Positions 1 through 9,650 of a DNA stretch of 64,000 bases are shown piece after piece. Below the pieces are notes generated by a model. That model was not told the DNA's origin. It saw only the letters and a list, made by a program, of their open reading frames with translations, and did not search any database. The DNA is from Bacteroidota bacterium. Its GTDB lineage: Bacteria; Bacteroidota; Bacteroidia; Bacteroidales; JABHKC01. The DNA lies in NCBI GenBank assembly GCA_018692315.1, contig JABHKC010000149.1, forward strand, positions 1 through 64,000, read 5' to 3'. The position numbers and the translations under genes were made by a program. Numbering within the stretch: the first letter of the stretch is position 1; each line of letters opens with the position of its first letter.

Positions 1-216
1 AAAACTAAAAATAAAACCCTCCAAAATATCAGCAAGTTCCTGATAGTAGCTTACCTATGCCCATACAATTATAGGTAATTGAATGAAAATAGTACTAAAA
101 CTAAATATGGATGATGAAAATGTTTCATGCGTTTGCCCTAATTTTGAAGGTAATAAGTTTTTAAAGTTCATTATTCAGATTAATTTGCTCACTTATTACC
201 TTCATGGTTTTATAAT

Positions 217-2502
217 CTATATTTTTATTTTTTTCAAAGTATGATTTTGCCCATCAATAATTAATCTGCAAATCCAAATACCAGATGCGAGGTCTTTGGT
301 TTCTATTTGTAATTCATTATTTCCGCTTAGCAAATTTTTGGACGTAATCTCTTTGATAGTCTGTCCATAAATATTGCAAACTTCCAACTGAACCATTGCT
401 TGTCTCTCAAGATTGAAAGAAATATAAAATTTATCGGAGAACGGATTTGGATAAGATTTAAGTGAAGAAATATTCTCCAACATATTTTCTTCAACTAAAG
501 CTATTCCAGCATTGTTTTCCATTCCGAAAGTAGGATTCATTAAAATAAAATCGCCGGTACCATTGGGAAACCTGCCAAAGGAGGTATCTACATATTGCTG
601 TCCGAAATTTATTTCATCCAAAATATTAAGTCCTGCATCAGATAATACTATCATCTCACCTGAGCTTGAAAGTTTAAAATTTGCATGTAATCCAACTTGC
701 TCTTCATCATTATCTGCCCAAACTATCAAATATGATCCTGGTGCAATAGTAGTATCAGGAAAAGTCCATTGAGTTGGATCGCCAGCATCATCAGATAAGT
801 AATACCCCGATAGCGAGATTACCTCACTGCCATTATTGTAAAACTCTATCCAGTCGTCATATTCTCCATCCTGATCACTAACTGCACTTTCATTATTAGC
901 CATAAACTCATTTATTACCAAGTTGCTGTTTACTGCAACTGAATAGAATTCATATTCGGCTCGTACTGGCGAAAAAGAAGATGCACTTCCATTATCGGCA
1001 TAAATATAATATTGTAAATTGCTATAGCCCACCAAAATTGAAACACCATAAACCCCGTCTCCTGCTGAACCATCATTGTGAGATCCGTCATCGAACATCT
1101 GTGTTTTTACAAATTGTTCTGTTAGGCTATTGCGATACCCAAGATAAACTTCAGTTGCAGAATTCACTTCGGCATTAAACCATAGTTGAACATTTGGTGT
1201 AACTTCCAACGGATTGTAGTTGATATTTGAGATTTGTGGTGCTGTAGCCTGAAAATCAGTTAGACCTGTTAAATAGTTAATTCGGGCACTCATAAGCTCT
1301 GAAATACCAATTATTCCGGGTGAAGGAGGCCAACCTCCACCACCAGTACTATTACTAATATTATTTGTAAAATCCGAATAGGTGTAGAATTTATTGCCGT
1401 CAGCCTGTACATCCGAATCAATAATATTCTGTATTTCTAAAGCCCTAGTTAAATATAAGCTGTTGGAAAAATTTTCTTCTATAATGGTTTTCATATGTGC
1501 CACATACATTCTTTTGTAGCTTGTATTAGATAAAATCTTACTGATTATTGGATGATCTGAGCTTGTAAGATTTAAATACGGATTGAGTTGCTGGAGTTGC
1601 GTTGTGCCCAGATTTCCTCCACCCTCAAGTGAAGTAAATACACCAAAGCTTTCATTCAAGTCCCAAGGTATGGGATTCATTCTTCCATTATCATCTTTAT
1701 AAATATAATGGTTTTGAGGATTGTTGATAGGTCCGTCAAGGTTGACAAATAAGTTTGAAAAAGCCAAAAACCACAAATGTCTATCAATATTAAGTACCTG
1801 ATCGACACTGGTATTATAATTATTAAGAGTGTCAAGAAAATCAATTAATTCATCCCAACCATAGTCTGATTCGATGGCATATTTGCTGTAATAGCTACTT
1901 GAATCTGTTCCAAAATATTCCCAAACACCACCCATTGATCCTGGCATACCTCCACTGCTTATCTCACCTTTAAACCTTACATTTTCGTCACTGTAAAAAT
2001 GAGTACGCATAAAATTCTTGTCCACATCCTGATTGCTGGTGTATAGCCCTAAGTGAGTACCATTGATATAAACATTTGCATAGTTGGATAAACTTGCCGG
2101 CATATATTTCCTCGCAATTTCATAACTCATGGTTTCTCTAATTAAACTTGGGTCTTTGAAACCATTAGATAGTTTTAATGTGCCATATCCTTCAATCTCT
2201 TGATCATTGATTATATAATCGAGTTTAATGTTTAATGGATTTTTAACCTGATTGGCAGTATATGAACTGTTTCCTTTATATCTTACCCCTACGCTGTCGA
2301 AAGCTACTCCATTTATTGAAACAGAACCCATAAGTCTTCCTTCCTGTCCGGCAGAAACAAGCTGATCGAGCAAGTTGTCCCAGTTCGTTTCCACGAAGGT
2401 AATTTCTATGGTATTGACTGTATTCATATCATAAAATCCTTGGCTTTGAATGGTGCTAATCATTCCAAAAAATGCAAATAAAATAAAATGTAATTTTTTC
2501 AT
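217..2502 (-). CDS. secreted CotH-family protein with lamin-tail and T9SS sorting domains
   Basis: Seen: signal peptide (about 1-20), a CotH region (about 30-400) with the motif PWDLNESFG near residue 280, a beta-rich linker, a lamin-tail domain (about 530-650, LVINEFMANNE) and a C-terminal type A sorting domain (about 680-761, SYPNPFSDKF). CotH proteins are atypical protein kinases in spore coats and in some secreted bacterial proteins; the DLNESFG stretch matches the family's metal-binding acidic site (family knowledge). Export through the T9SS with surface attachment is inferred. It lies 118 bp downstream of the sulfotransferase-like gene on the same strand, so a shared transcript is possible. 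The substrate is unknown. Confidence 0.88.
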   Translation of the reverse strand: MKKLHFILFAFFGMISTIQSQGFYDMNTVNTIEITFVETNWDNLLDQLVSAGQEGRLMGSVSINGVAFDSVGVRYKGNSSYTANQVKNPLNIKLDYIINDQEIEGYGTLKLSNGFKDPSLIRETMSYEIARKYMPASLSNYANVYINGTHLGLYTSNQDVDKNFMRTHFYSDENVRFKGEISSGGMPGSMGGVWEYFGTDSSSYYSKYAIESDYGWDELIDFLDTLNNYNTSVDQVLNIDRHLWFLAFSNLFVNLDGPINNPQNHYIYKDDNGRMNPIPWDLNESFGVFTSLEGGGNLGTTQLQQLNPYLNLTSSDHPIISKILSNTSYKRMYVAHMKTIIEENFSNSLYLTRALEIQNIIDSDVQADGNKFYTYSDFTNNISNSTGGGGWPPSPGIIGISELMSARINYLTGLTDFQATAPQISNINYNPLEVTPNVQLWFNAEVNSATEVYLGYRNSLTEQFVKTQMFDDGSHNDGSAGDGVYGVSILVGYSNLQYYIYADNGSASSFSPVRAEYEFYSVAVNSNLVINEFMANNESAVSDQDGEYDDWIEFYNNGSEVISLSGYYLSDDAGDPTQWTFPDTTIAPGSYLIVWADNDEEQVGLHANFKLSSSGEMIVLSDAGLNILDEINFGQQYVDTSFGRFPNGTGDFILMNPTFGMENNAGIALVEENMLENISSLKSYPNPFSDKFYISFNLERQAMVQLEVCNIYGQTIKEITSKNLLSGNNELQIETKDLASGIWICRLIIDGQNHTLKKIKI

Positions 2503-2620
2503 GTTTTATATTTTATAAAAATTTATCTAAACAAAATACAAAAAAAAGCATAAATTAATTATTAAAAACTAAAATTGATACATATGAGGATTTTATCTAC
2601 GAAACTCCTGTTTTTAAATA

Positions 2621-4306
2621 CTAATTTTTAATAAATTTATTTGAATAATAAACAATATCGTTTTCAATAGTCAGAAAGTAGATTCCCGATTCCAAATTGC
2701 TGACATTTATTGAAAAGTTTTTTGACAAATATAAACCCTCAGTATAAACAAGTTCGCCAAGCACATTAAAAATTTGTAATGTAGATTTACCAGAACAGAT
2801 TTTATTAATGCTAAATGAAATATTTGTGGTAGCTGGATTTGGATAACTGACTATATTCTCAGAAAAAATATTCTCTATTTGTAAACTGTAAGTTTCGCAG
2901 TCATAATTTGAGGGATTGAGTTCGATTGGGATGTCTGGATTTAGGTCAAAATTTTGAAGTCCTATGTAATCAGAAGCATAACGTTTTATTCTGAAAACGG
3001 AATTCGAGTTCCCATTGGGAGGTGCTCCACCTGGTTCCACTCCCTGTTCTAAAGGTCCATTATTACTCACTGGATTAATATACTGCCATAACAAATTCCC
3101 ATCTAAATCTACTTCAAAAAAGTTCCCGCTTGCACCCTCACATACCAGTAGATTCCCATTGGGCATTTGTTCAACTCCAGAAATATTCTGAGAATAAAAG
3201 GAAGTTGGATTATCTGCTTTGTATTGCCACGAAAGGCTTTCGGGCAAAAAGATTCCTTGACTGGTTTTAGTGTAATGTCCATCATTATCTATAACAGCTT
3301 CAATTGCATCTACAGTCGAGTAATTTCCATCGGGACGGCCCTGACCGTTATTAAATACAGTAATTTTTCCTTCATCAGGATAACCGCTTTCTACCCATCT
3401 TGCATCGTGCTGGCCAAAAAATATTTTATCATTTGCTGTACCTTTTTGGTATGCCTGCGGATTTCCCCACCTGAAAAGTAAATCTCCTCCCATTCCCGAA
3501 TTGCCACCAGAACTTCCAGCAGCATCTTCAGTAGTTGTACTGTGGTCGATAATCCACACCTCATGAACGTTGTGAATACTTAATATTATTTGATTCAGAA
3601 CAGGATTAAAATCGATTGAATTGATGTGTAGCCAATCTTCATTTTGAGGTCCTGAGAAGTTCAGGTCAATTAATTCGGGATGATCTGGAACAACACCATA
3701 ATTATTTTGCGTTTGATTAAAATCCTGAATGAGATGATCCCAAACATACCATTCCCACACAATATTTGCTTCATTTGTACCAACAGGTTCAATTTCGATG
3801 ATCTTTTCAGACCATAAACTTGCGCCAAGTGTAGCTGGGTTTCTGCCGGCAGAAATAGCTTCGGCAGTAGTTTTCATATCCCAGACAATAACCAGGATAT
3901 TTCCATTCGGAAGTGGTTCAATATCATGATGTTGGCATTGCCAGGAGTCGCTGATCATGTATGACCATGTAACTTCATTATTCTGATTGATTCTCTCAAT
4001 AATACCTCCGGAACCTCCTGCATCGAATGTTTGATTATTTACATTCCCTGTGCGAACTAAAGTACCATCTTCAAGCAAATAAGCTGAATGCCCTGGTTGG
4101 TAGTCGCTACTCCAGCTATGGATTAATTTACCACAATTATCTATCAAATAAGTTTCTGTATATGGTATTGGTGCAAATAATGTAAATCCATCGTAAGAAT
4201 TCTGACTATTCAGAAACCAGCCGATGGTTTGCTCCTGAGCAATTATTCCAGTAGATGAGAATATGCAATACAAGGCAAGTACAACCAAAGATTTTAATCT
4301 GGTCAT
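2621..4306 (-). CDS. secreted arylsulfotransferase (ASST)-like protein with T9SS sorting domain
   Basis: Signal peptide (about 1-23), then a beta-propeller-like body with the ASST-type motif WQCQHHDIEPLPNGN (about 122-136) and repeated PNGN turns (near 391), and a type A sorting domain (about 485-561, SYPNPATTNISF). Family members of this type move sulfuryl groups between phenolic compounds or are uncharacterised surface propellers, so enzymatic activity here is not certain. Its ATG overlaps the TGA of the upstream DUF1566 gene by four bases (ATGA at 4303-4306), which points to translational coupling. All three neighbours carry the same sorting domain. Confidence 0.85.
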   Translation of the reverse strand: MTRLKSLVVLALYCIFSSTGIIAQEQTIGWFLNSQNSYDGFTLFAPIPYTETYLIDNCGKLIHSWSSDYQPGHSAYLLEDGTLVRTGNVNNQTFDAGGSGGIIERINQNNEVTWSYMISDSWQCQHHDIEPLPNGNILVIVWDMKTTAEAISAGRNPATLGASLWSEKIIEIEPVGTNEANIVWEWYVWDHLIQDFNQTQNNYGVVPDHPELIDLNFSGPQNEDWLHINSIDFNPVLNQIILSIHNVHEVWIIDHSTTTEDAAGSSGGNSGMGGDLLFRWGNPQAYQKGTANDKIFFGQHDARWVESGYPDEGKITVFNNGQGRPDGNYSTVDAIEAVIDNDGHYTKTSQGIFLPESLSWQYKADNPTSFYSQNISGVEQMPNGNLLVCEGASGNFFEVDLDGNLLWQYINPVSNNGPLEQGVEPGGAPPNGNSNSVFRIKRYASDYIGLQNFDLNPDIPIELNPSNYDCETYSLQIENIFSENIVSYPNPATTNISFSINKICSGKSTLQIFNVLGELVYTEGLYLSKNFSINVSNLESGIYFLTIENDIVYYSNKFIKN

Positions 4307-5844
4307 AGTACAATTAATTTTCTTGAATAAGCTTCTTTACCTTCAATTTGGAGTAACACGAAATATATCCCTGATTCTAAATTGCTGATGTCTATAGTTG
4401 TATTTTGTGAAAATTCTCTGTTCTCGGAATACTTTAGTTCACCCGACAAATTGATAATCTTAATTGTTGAAATTTCTGAATAGTTATCTGAAATACTTAT
4501 GGTAATATGATCAATTGCAGGGCTAGGATAAATATTCAGCTTGCTGTCATTTAAATTCAATTCATTATATACCGTAGTACTAGTATCCACATCTCTAACC
4601 AAGCGTACATAATTGAAAATCCTGACTACATCGCCCTGTGGACCATTGCCATAGGGATAATCATTTGGATCACCAACTTTAGGATCGCTACGTTGTGCCC
4701 CTGCACCATGAACATCCATTAAAGTAAAATTACCTGAATTTGGTGGTTGCTCCATAAAACCTAAAGCCTCTCCAAAGCAAACATAAGCAGCCCATGCGCC
4801 CGAATTAGTGGTCGAAATATTTGCATGTGTGGTTCCTGACCAATAGAATGGATAATTTGTACTTCCACCTTCATCAATTATCTGAGAACAACTGAAAAGT
4901 GAATCAATAGCTGCTGAATTACTGGTTGCCGGTGAACGTGTGTAATCAACAATGCTCTGTAATTCCTTAACATTTGGCAATCTCCAATCGCTGTAGCCAG
5001 CAATAGTTGCAGCTTCTGCGTACGATAAAGCATCTTCCCAGTTCATTCCTGATCCATCGTCGTATTTGGTCCACATTAAACTACTTGAGTTATCAGTAAT
5101 TGTGCTATCATTATTGTCCTGAAGATTATTTTCACCATAAGCATTCCCACGAACATACATAACATAAAACTGCTTATCAACAGTTTGTCCCGGCTGTGGA
5201 CCTGTTGGATAACCTTTAATTCGTCCATCTGCATAATTTACTCCAAACATGGTTTCGTTACCTCCCATGGTAGTGCTAACATACAGATTTGATGAGGCCA
5301 ATTGCGAATCTATGATTCGTTCACCTGCACTTTGATCACCATATCCAAAATCAAAAGAATTAGTGTCGATAAATGGTACGAGTCCTGCGGTTGAAGTCCC
5401 AGTGTATCCACTTGGGTCAACACCAAAGAACATTTTTAATGAATACATTTCTTTAATCGTCGGAAGTCTCCAATCAGTATAACCCGCCAGATTAAAAGTT
5501 GTGGCACCTGCCATAGCTTCAGCATACGATAATTTATCATTGTAATCAATATCACCGTCATTATCCAGGTCGCTTGTTTTAGACCACATCAAACCAGTTA
5601 CCAAATCGCTTACAGTTCCATCAGCATTGTCCTGATAATTGGGAACATTTCCCGTATAATGTGCATCCTGTCCATAATAGGCAGAACCTATAATAGGTTC
5701 TAAGATTTCATTTGTGGTATCATAAAATATTTCCTGGCCAGTATCAACAATCGGATAGTTCAGATTAGTTTGAGAAAAACCACTGGTGATTTGCAATACA
5801 ATAAAGAATGAAATCATGTAAAAAATAGTCTGTTTTGCTTTCAT
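4303..5844 (-). CDS. secreted DUF1566 (Lcl C-terminal-like) protein, two repeats, T9SS sorting domain
   Basis: Signal peptide (1-24). Two copies of the DUF1566/Lcl_C fold, at about residues 75-235 and 245-430, each with the hallmark GLMWSK or SLMWTK start and the WRLPT/NxKE motif (TDWRLPTIKEM, SDWRLPNVKEL). A type A sorting domain follows at about 440-513. DUF1566 resembles C-type-lectin-like surface modules, so ligand or adhesin function is an inference. It is the first gene of a three-gene minus-strand set and overlaps the next gene by ATGA. An acidic DxDxD loop (DLDNDGDIDYND) in repeat one looks like a calcium site. Confidence 0.87.
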   Translation of the reverse strand: MKAKQTIFYMISFFIVLQITSGFSQTNLNYPIVDTGQEIFYDTTNEILEPIIGSAYYGQDAHYTGNVPNYQDNADGTVSDLVTGLMWSKTSDLDNDGDIDYNDKLSYAEAMAGATTFNLAGYTDWRLPTIKEMYSLKMFFGVDPSGYTGTSTAGLVPFIDTNSFDFGYGDQSAGERIIDSQLASSNLYVSTTMGGNETMFGVNYADGRIKGYPTGPQPGQTVDKQFYVMYVRGNAYGENNLQDNNDSTITDNSSSLMWTKYDDGSGMNWEDALSYAEAATIAGYSDWRLPNVKELQSIVDYTRSPATSNSAAIDSLFSCSQIIDEGGSTNYPFYWSGTTHANISTTNSGAWAAYVCFGEALGFMEQPPNSGNFTLMDVHGAGAQRSDPKVGDPNDYPYGNGPQGDVVRIFNYVRLVRDVDTSTTVYNELNLNDSKLNIYPSPAIDHITISISDNYSEISTIKIINLSGELKYSENREFSQNTTIDISNLESGIYFVLLQIEGKEAYSRKLIVL

Positions 5845-6460
5845 TTTTCTTTTTTTAAGTTTAAATATAAGTGTATGATTTTTTGTCTATGAATATGAAA
5901 TCAATATAATTGATAATATAAATTGCATTTTTGTTCTTCTGGATAATCATTGAGGTAAATCTTATCCATTGAAGTTTTATGAGCTAATTTATACTTCATT
6001 TGTTTAAGACAGATATTTTTAGGCATAAAGAACGAAGGCTCGACATATTTGCTCATAATTTCACTTAATTTAAATTATCAAATTATATTTTCAGACAAAT
6101 AAAGGCATATAAGGTTTAAAGAAAAAAAGAAATCTACGAATTGTGGAATTTTATCTACAAATAAAAATATTTTAAAGGCAAACTTACAAGTTCATCTTGC
6201 TTAAACTACACTTTTTCTCTACTAAAAACATTTGCACTATTAAACGGCTGTAATTTATTGCTAAGAAGTACTGTTTGAGTAATAAATCAAATTACCAAAA
6301 CCGGTTTACTTAGAACCACTATTTAGAATTCCTGACCTTATCTGAATAGTCACTTCAAAAAAATTAGTTTCATAGAAACACTAATAAACAAAGTTTCAAC
6401 GAAAAATCAATAATTCGCTAAAAGTTGCTATTTTTGGCAATTATTTAATATATTAATAAT
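5845..6460. other. 616-bp intergenic region between diverging genes
   Basis: AT-rich spacer between the DUF1566 gene (minus) and the lipoprotein gene (plus). Apart from the 51-codon frame described separately, I see a TATTTTTG box at 6430-6437 that could be the -7 element of the lipoprotein gene, with no good upstream TTTG partner, and a weak GGATAA/TTATCC inverted pair at 5941-5967. No RNA gene was recognised. Confidence 0.5.
5901..6056 (-). CDS. possible small protein (51 aa), unrecognised
   Basis: An open frame of 51 codons from ATG (complement of 6054-6056) to TGA, beginning MSKYVEPSFFMPKN and ending YYQLY. It lies 56 bp upstream of the DUF1566 gene on the same strand and is the only sizeable frame I found in the 616-bp gap. 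Its composition is mixed and non-repetitive, with several Lys, Tyr and Cys. I recognise no family. It could be a real leader gene or chance. Confidence 0.3.
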   Translation of the reverse strand: MSKYVEPSFFMPKNICLKQMKYKLAHKTSMDKIYLNDYPEEQKCNLYYQLY

Positions 6461-6922
6461 TTGTTGATGAAAGCTTTAAAAATAATTGGTATATTGTTGA
6501 TTACCAGTATAATGTTTAGTGGTTGTTTTAAAGAAAACCAACTTACAAGACGATTAGACGGCTCTTGGAATATCTATATTTTGAAAAAAACTGTTTATGC
6601 CGACGACGATTTGTTCTTAGAATTATGTACCTCTGCAAACAATGTTGGAAATATATCTTTCGACAAAGATGGTACTGGCGATTACCATATTGCAATTAAT
6701 TTAGGTGAGGATCTTTTTGAGGGTTCTAACACATTTCAATGGGAAAACACTGCTTCTACCGTAACAATCTACGATCAGGGAATAAGAAAAGAATACGAAG
6801 TAGATGAAAATTCACAAGAAAGACAAGTATGGATTCGTACTTTAGATCCATACACTTTCATTGGAATGGATAGTGAGGTTGAATATAGATTTGTTGAGAG
6901 AATTACTTTAATAAAAATTTAG
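6461..6922 (+). CDS. small lipoprotein, lipocalin-like size, unrecognised
   Basis: About 150 residues. The N-terminus (MKALKIIGILL...) is a lipoprotein signal ending in the lipobox MFSGC, so the mature protein starts at Cys and should be membrane anchored. The rest (LDGSWNIYILKKTVYAD, then alternating beta-type segments) looks like the small beta-barrel or lipocalin-like lipoproteins common in Bacteroidota. Two TTG codons precede the ATG at 6467; the ATG is the more likely start. It is monocistronic in appearance, ahead of pepA by 114 bp. No function can be assigned. Confidence 0.7.
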   Translation: MLMKALKIIGILLITSIMFSGCFKENQLTRRLDGSWNIYILKKTVYADDDLFLELCTSANNVGNISFDKDGTGDYHIAINLGEDLFEGSNTFQWENTASTVTIYDQGIRKEYEVDENSQERQVWIRTLDPYTFIGMDSEVEYRFVERITLIKI

Positions 6923-7036
6923 CTTTTCTCCTTAACAGAATTAACCAAAAATCCCCTTTCAATTCTTTTATTCAGATTTCGAAAGTGATTTATTTTATCA
7001 TTACCAAAATCCTTCAACAGATAGAAAAACTTTATT

Positions 7037-8479
7037 ATGAATTTAGAAATTTCTAAAGGCACAAAAAATATTAGTTCAAACAACTTAATTGTTCTAACAA
7101 AAAAAGACTCAGATTTTAAACAATTTTGTTTTTCGGATAAGGAAATTATTTTTGCAAATAAGAATATAGAAAAAGACATTACGCAAATAACAATTACTCA
7201 GGATGATAGATATATTTTCCTTGTCCTAATTGATGAAGATACTTTTACGTTTCAAAACAAAGAAAAAGTCCGAAAAGCTGCGTATAAGTTGCACAAAGAA
7301 ATAATAGGATTAAAAATTAATGATGTTTGTATTCAGACCAATTTAGATAATTCGGAAATAATTCTGTTGCTTGCAGAAGGTTTAGCTTTGAGCAACTATC
7401 AGTTTCTGAAATATTTTACGGACGAATTAGACAAAAAGAAAAATTCTCTTGAAAAAATTAAAATAGTTGATTCAAAAATTACAGATATGCAGATATCTGA
7501 AATGAATTCAATTATTAAAGCCGTATTCAAAACAAAAGATTTGATTAACGAACCAGTATCATACTTAAATTCAGTTCAGTTAGCAAATGAGTTCGAAAAA
7601 ATGAGCAATGAGGCAGGTTTTAGTATAGATATTTTTGATGAGAAAAAAATCAAGCAGCTTAAAATGGGAGGCTTATTGGCTGTCAATCAGGGTAGTATAG
7701 ATCCTCCAAGATTCTCCATTATGGAATGGAAACCGGAAAATGCCAAAAACAAAAAACCAGTCATAATTGTCGGGAAAGGTCTTGTTTACGATACCGGAGG
7801 ATTAAGCCTGAAACCTACGAAAGGCATGGATTCCATGAAATCTGACATGAGTGGAGGAGCGGCTGTTGCCGGACTTTTTTACGCAGTAGCAAAACAAAAA
7901 TTACCGGTTCACATAATTGGCTTAGTTCCTTCAACAGACAACAGACCTGATGGAAATGCTTATGCACCGGGCGATGTCGTGAAAATGCACAATGGTTTGA
8001 ATGTAGAAGTTCTTAATACAGATGCAGAAGGACGAATGATTCTTGCAGATGCACTCAGTTTTTCGGAAAAATATGAGCCTGAATTAGTAATTGATATTGC
8101 AACACTTACCGGTTCGGCAGCAATAGCAACAGGGAAAGAAGCAACTGTAGTGATGGGAAACGCAGACGATAAAACCTTCGATATTTTAGAAAAAAGTGGA
8201 AATGAAGTTTTCGAGCGAGTTAGCCGATTTCCATTTTGGGACGAATATAACGAAATGTTAAAATCAGATATTGCCGATTTGCAAAATATTGGTGGAAGAG
8301 AAGCTGGAGCAATAACTGCCGGGAAATTTCTTGAGCATTTTACCAAAAGCCCTTTTATTCATATTGATATTGCCGGCACAGCTTTCCTTTCAGGAACCGA
8401 CAGTTACAAAGGAAAAGGAGCCACAGGAGTCGGTGTACGATTGTTATATGAATTTTTGAAGCAATCAATTGTCAAATAA
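7037..8479 (+). CDS. pepA: leucyl aminopeptidase, M17 family
   Basis: Cytosolic di-zinc aminopeptidase that removes N-terminal residues from peptides. The M17 signature NTDAEGR is at about 327-333, preceded by the other metal-site segments KGLVYDTGG (247-255) and MKSDMSGGAA (267-276). The N-terminal third is the variable hexamer-forming domain, and 480 aa is normal for the family. It is followed by pdxA with only about 30 bp between stop and the likely pdxA ATG, so the two are probably cotranscribed. Confidence 0.95.
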   Translation: MNLEISKGTKNISSNNLIVLTKKDSDFKQFCFSDKEIIFANKNIEKDITQITITQDDRYIFLVLIDEDTFTFQNKEKVRKAAYKLHKEIIGLKINDVCIQTNLDNSEIILLLAEGLALSNYQFLKYFTDELDKKKNSLEKIKIVDSKITDMQISEMNSIIKAVFKTKDLINEPVSYLNSVQLANEFEKMSNEAGFSIDIFDEKKIKQLKMGGLLAVNQGSIDPPRFSIMEWKPENAKNKKPVIIVGKGLVYDTGGLSLKPTKGMDSMKSDMSGGAAVAGLFYAVAKQKLPVHIIGLVPSTDNRPDGNAYAPGDVVKMHNGLNVEVLNTDAEGRMILADALSFSEKYEPELVIDIATLTGSAAIATGKEATVVMGNADDKTFDILEKSGNEVFERVSRFPFWDEYNEMLKSDIADLQNIGGREAGAITAGKFLEHFTKSPFIHIDIAGTAFLSGTDSYKGKGATGVGVRLLYEFLKQSIVK

Positions 8480-8510
8480 TGAACTGAATAAAGAAAATTT
8501 AACTATAGAT

Positions 8511-9569
8511 ATGATGGAAAAAATTAAAGTAGGAATAACTCACGGTGATATTAATGGTATAAGTTACGAAATAATTATCAAAACATTGAGAGACAACAGA
8601 ATAAATGAATTATGTACTCCAATAGTTTATGGTTCGCCAAAAATAGCAGCCTACCACCGCAAAGCACTAAATATTTCAAATTTCAGTTTTAACAATATAA
8701 AATCTCCCTCCGAAGCAAATACCAAACGAGCAAATATTATAAATTGCACAGAGGACAATACCAGAGTAGAGCTTGGCAAATCGACTACTATGGCAGGGAA
8801 TTCGTCATACCGAGCCTTAGAACTTGCCATAGCCGATTTGAAAGAAAACCAAATTGACGTACTCTTAACTGCACCTATCAATAAGCAAAATATTCAATCG
8901 AAAAAATTTAATTTTCCGGGACATACCGAATTTCTCGAAAATATGTTCGATGTAAAAAACGTACTTATGTTAATGGTTTCGGACACATTAAGGGTAGGAG
9001 TAGTTGCCGGACATGTTCCAATTTCGAGGGTGCTCACCTATATTACCACCGAAGGAATTTTGAAAAAACTCAGATTGTTGAACAAAACATTAATTGAAGA
9101 TTTTGCTATTAGAAAACCACGAATTGCAGTTTTCGGGCTTAATCCGCACGCCAGCGACAACGGAATAATTGGGAATGAAGAGAAAAACATAATTATTCCT
9201 GCCATCACAAAAGCAAAAGAAGAAAATATTTTAGCAATAGGACCTTATCCTGCCGATGGTTTTTTTGGTTCGCAAAGTTGTTCTCAATTCGATGCCATTC
9301 TTGCAATGTATCACGATCAGGGATTAGCTCCATTCAAAGCTCTTTCTTTTGATGATGGTGTGAATTACACTGCCGGATTGCCCATTATCAGAACTTCCCC
9401 GGGTCATGGAACAGCTTACGAAATAGCCGGTAAAAATATGGCATCAGAAAATTCATTCAGAAATGCTCTGTATCTTGCCTTAGACACTTTTAAGAATAGA
9501 CAAAATTATTACGAACTTCAGAAAAATGCAATGAAAACTGTTGTTGAAGAAAATATTGAAAGAAGTTAG
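8511..9569 (+). CDS. pdxA: 4-hydroxythreonine-4-phosphate dehydrogenase
   Basis: Catalyses NAD-dependent oxidation of 4-phosphohydroxy-L-threonine in the DXP-dependent pyridoxal-phosphate pathway. Seen: KVGITHGDINGISYE at the N-terminus, LLTAPINKQNIQ, the GHTEFLE motif, GLNPHASDNG, and the C-terminal metal-site segments YHDQGLAPFK and RTSPGHGTAYEIAG with its histidines. I start at the MM pair (8511 or 8514) because conserved sequence begins there. An upstream TTG at 8469 would overlap pepA and add 14 unconserved residues. The length is then 352 aa, usual for PdxA. Confidence 0.94.
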   Translation: MMEKIKVGITHGDINGISYEIIIKTLRDNRINELCTPIVYGSPKIAAYHRKALNISNFSFNNIKSPSEANTKRANIINCTEDNTRVELGKSTTMAGNSSYRALELAIADLKENQIDVLLTAPINKQNIQSKKFNFPGHTEFLENMFDVKNVLMLMVSDTLRVGVVAGHVPISRVLTYITTEGILKKLRLLNKTLIEDFAIRKPRIAVFGLNPHASDNGIIGNEEKNIIIPAITKAKEENILAIGPYPADGFFGSQSCSQFDAILAMYHDQGLAPFKALSFDDGVNYTAGLPIIRTSPGHGTAYEIAGKNMASENSFRNALYLALDTFKNRQNYYELQKNAMKTVVEENIERS

Positions 9570-9650
9570 AGCATAGCTGGAATGAGCCTTCTGTAAAACT
9601 AAATTTGAAATAGAAATTGATTTTTAAACTGTATCACTAAAAATTAAACA

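Noticed and set aside
84-242. A 52-codon plus-strand frame near the left edge
   Set aside because: It overlaps the 3-prime end of the CotH gene, its second half is low-complexity hydrophobic sequence, and no recognisable motif is present.
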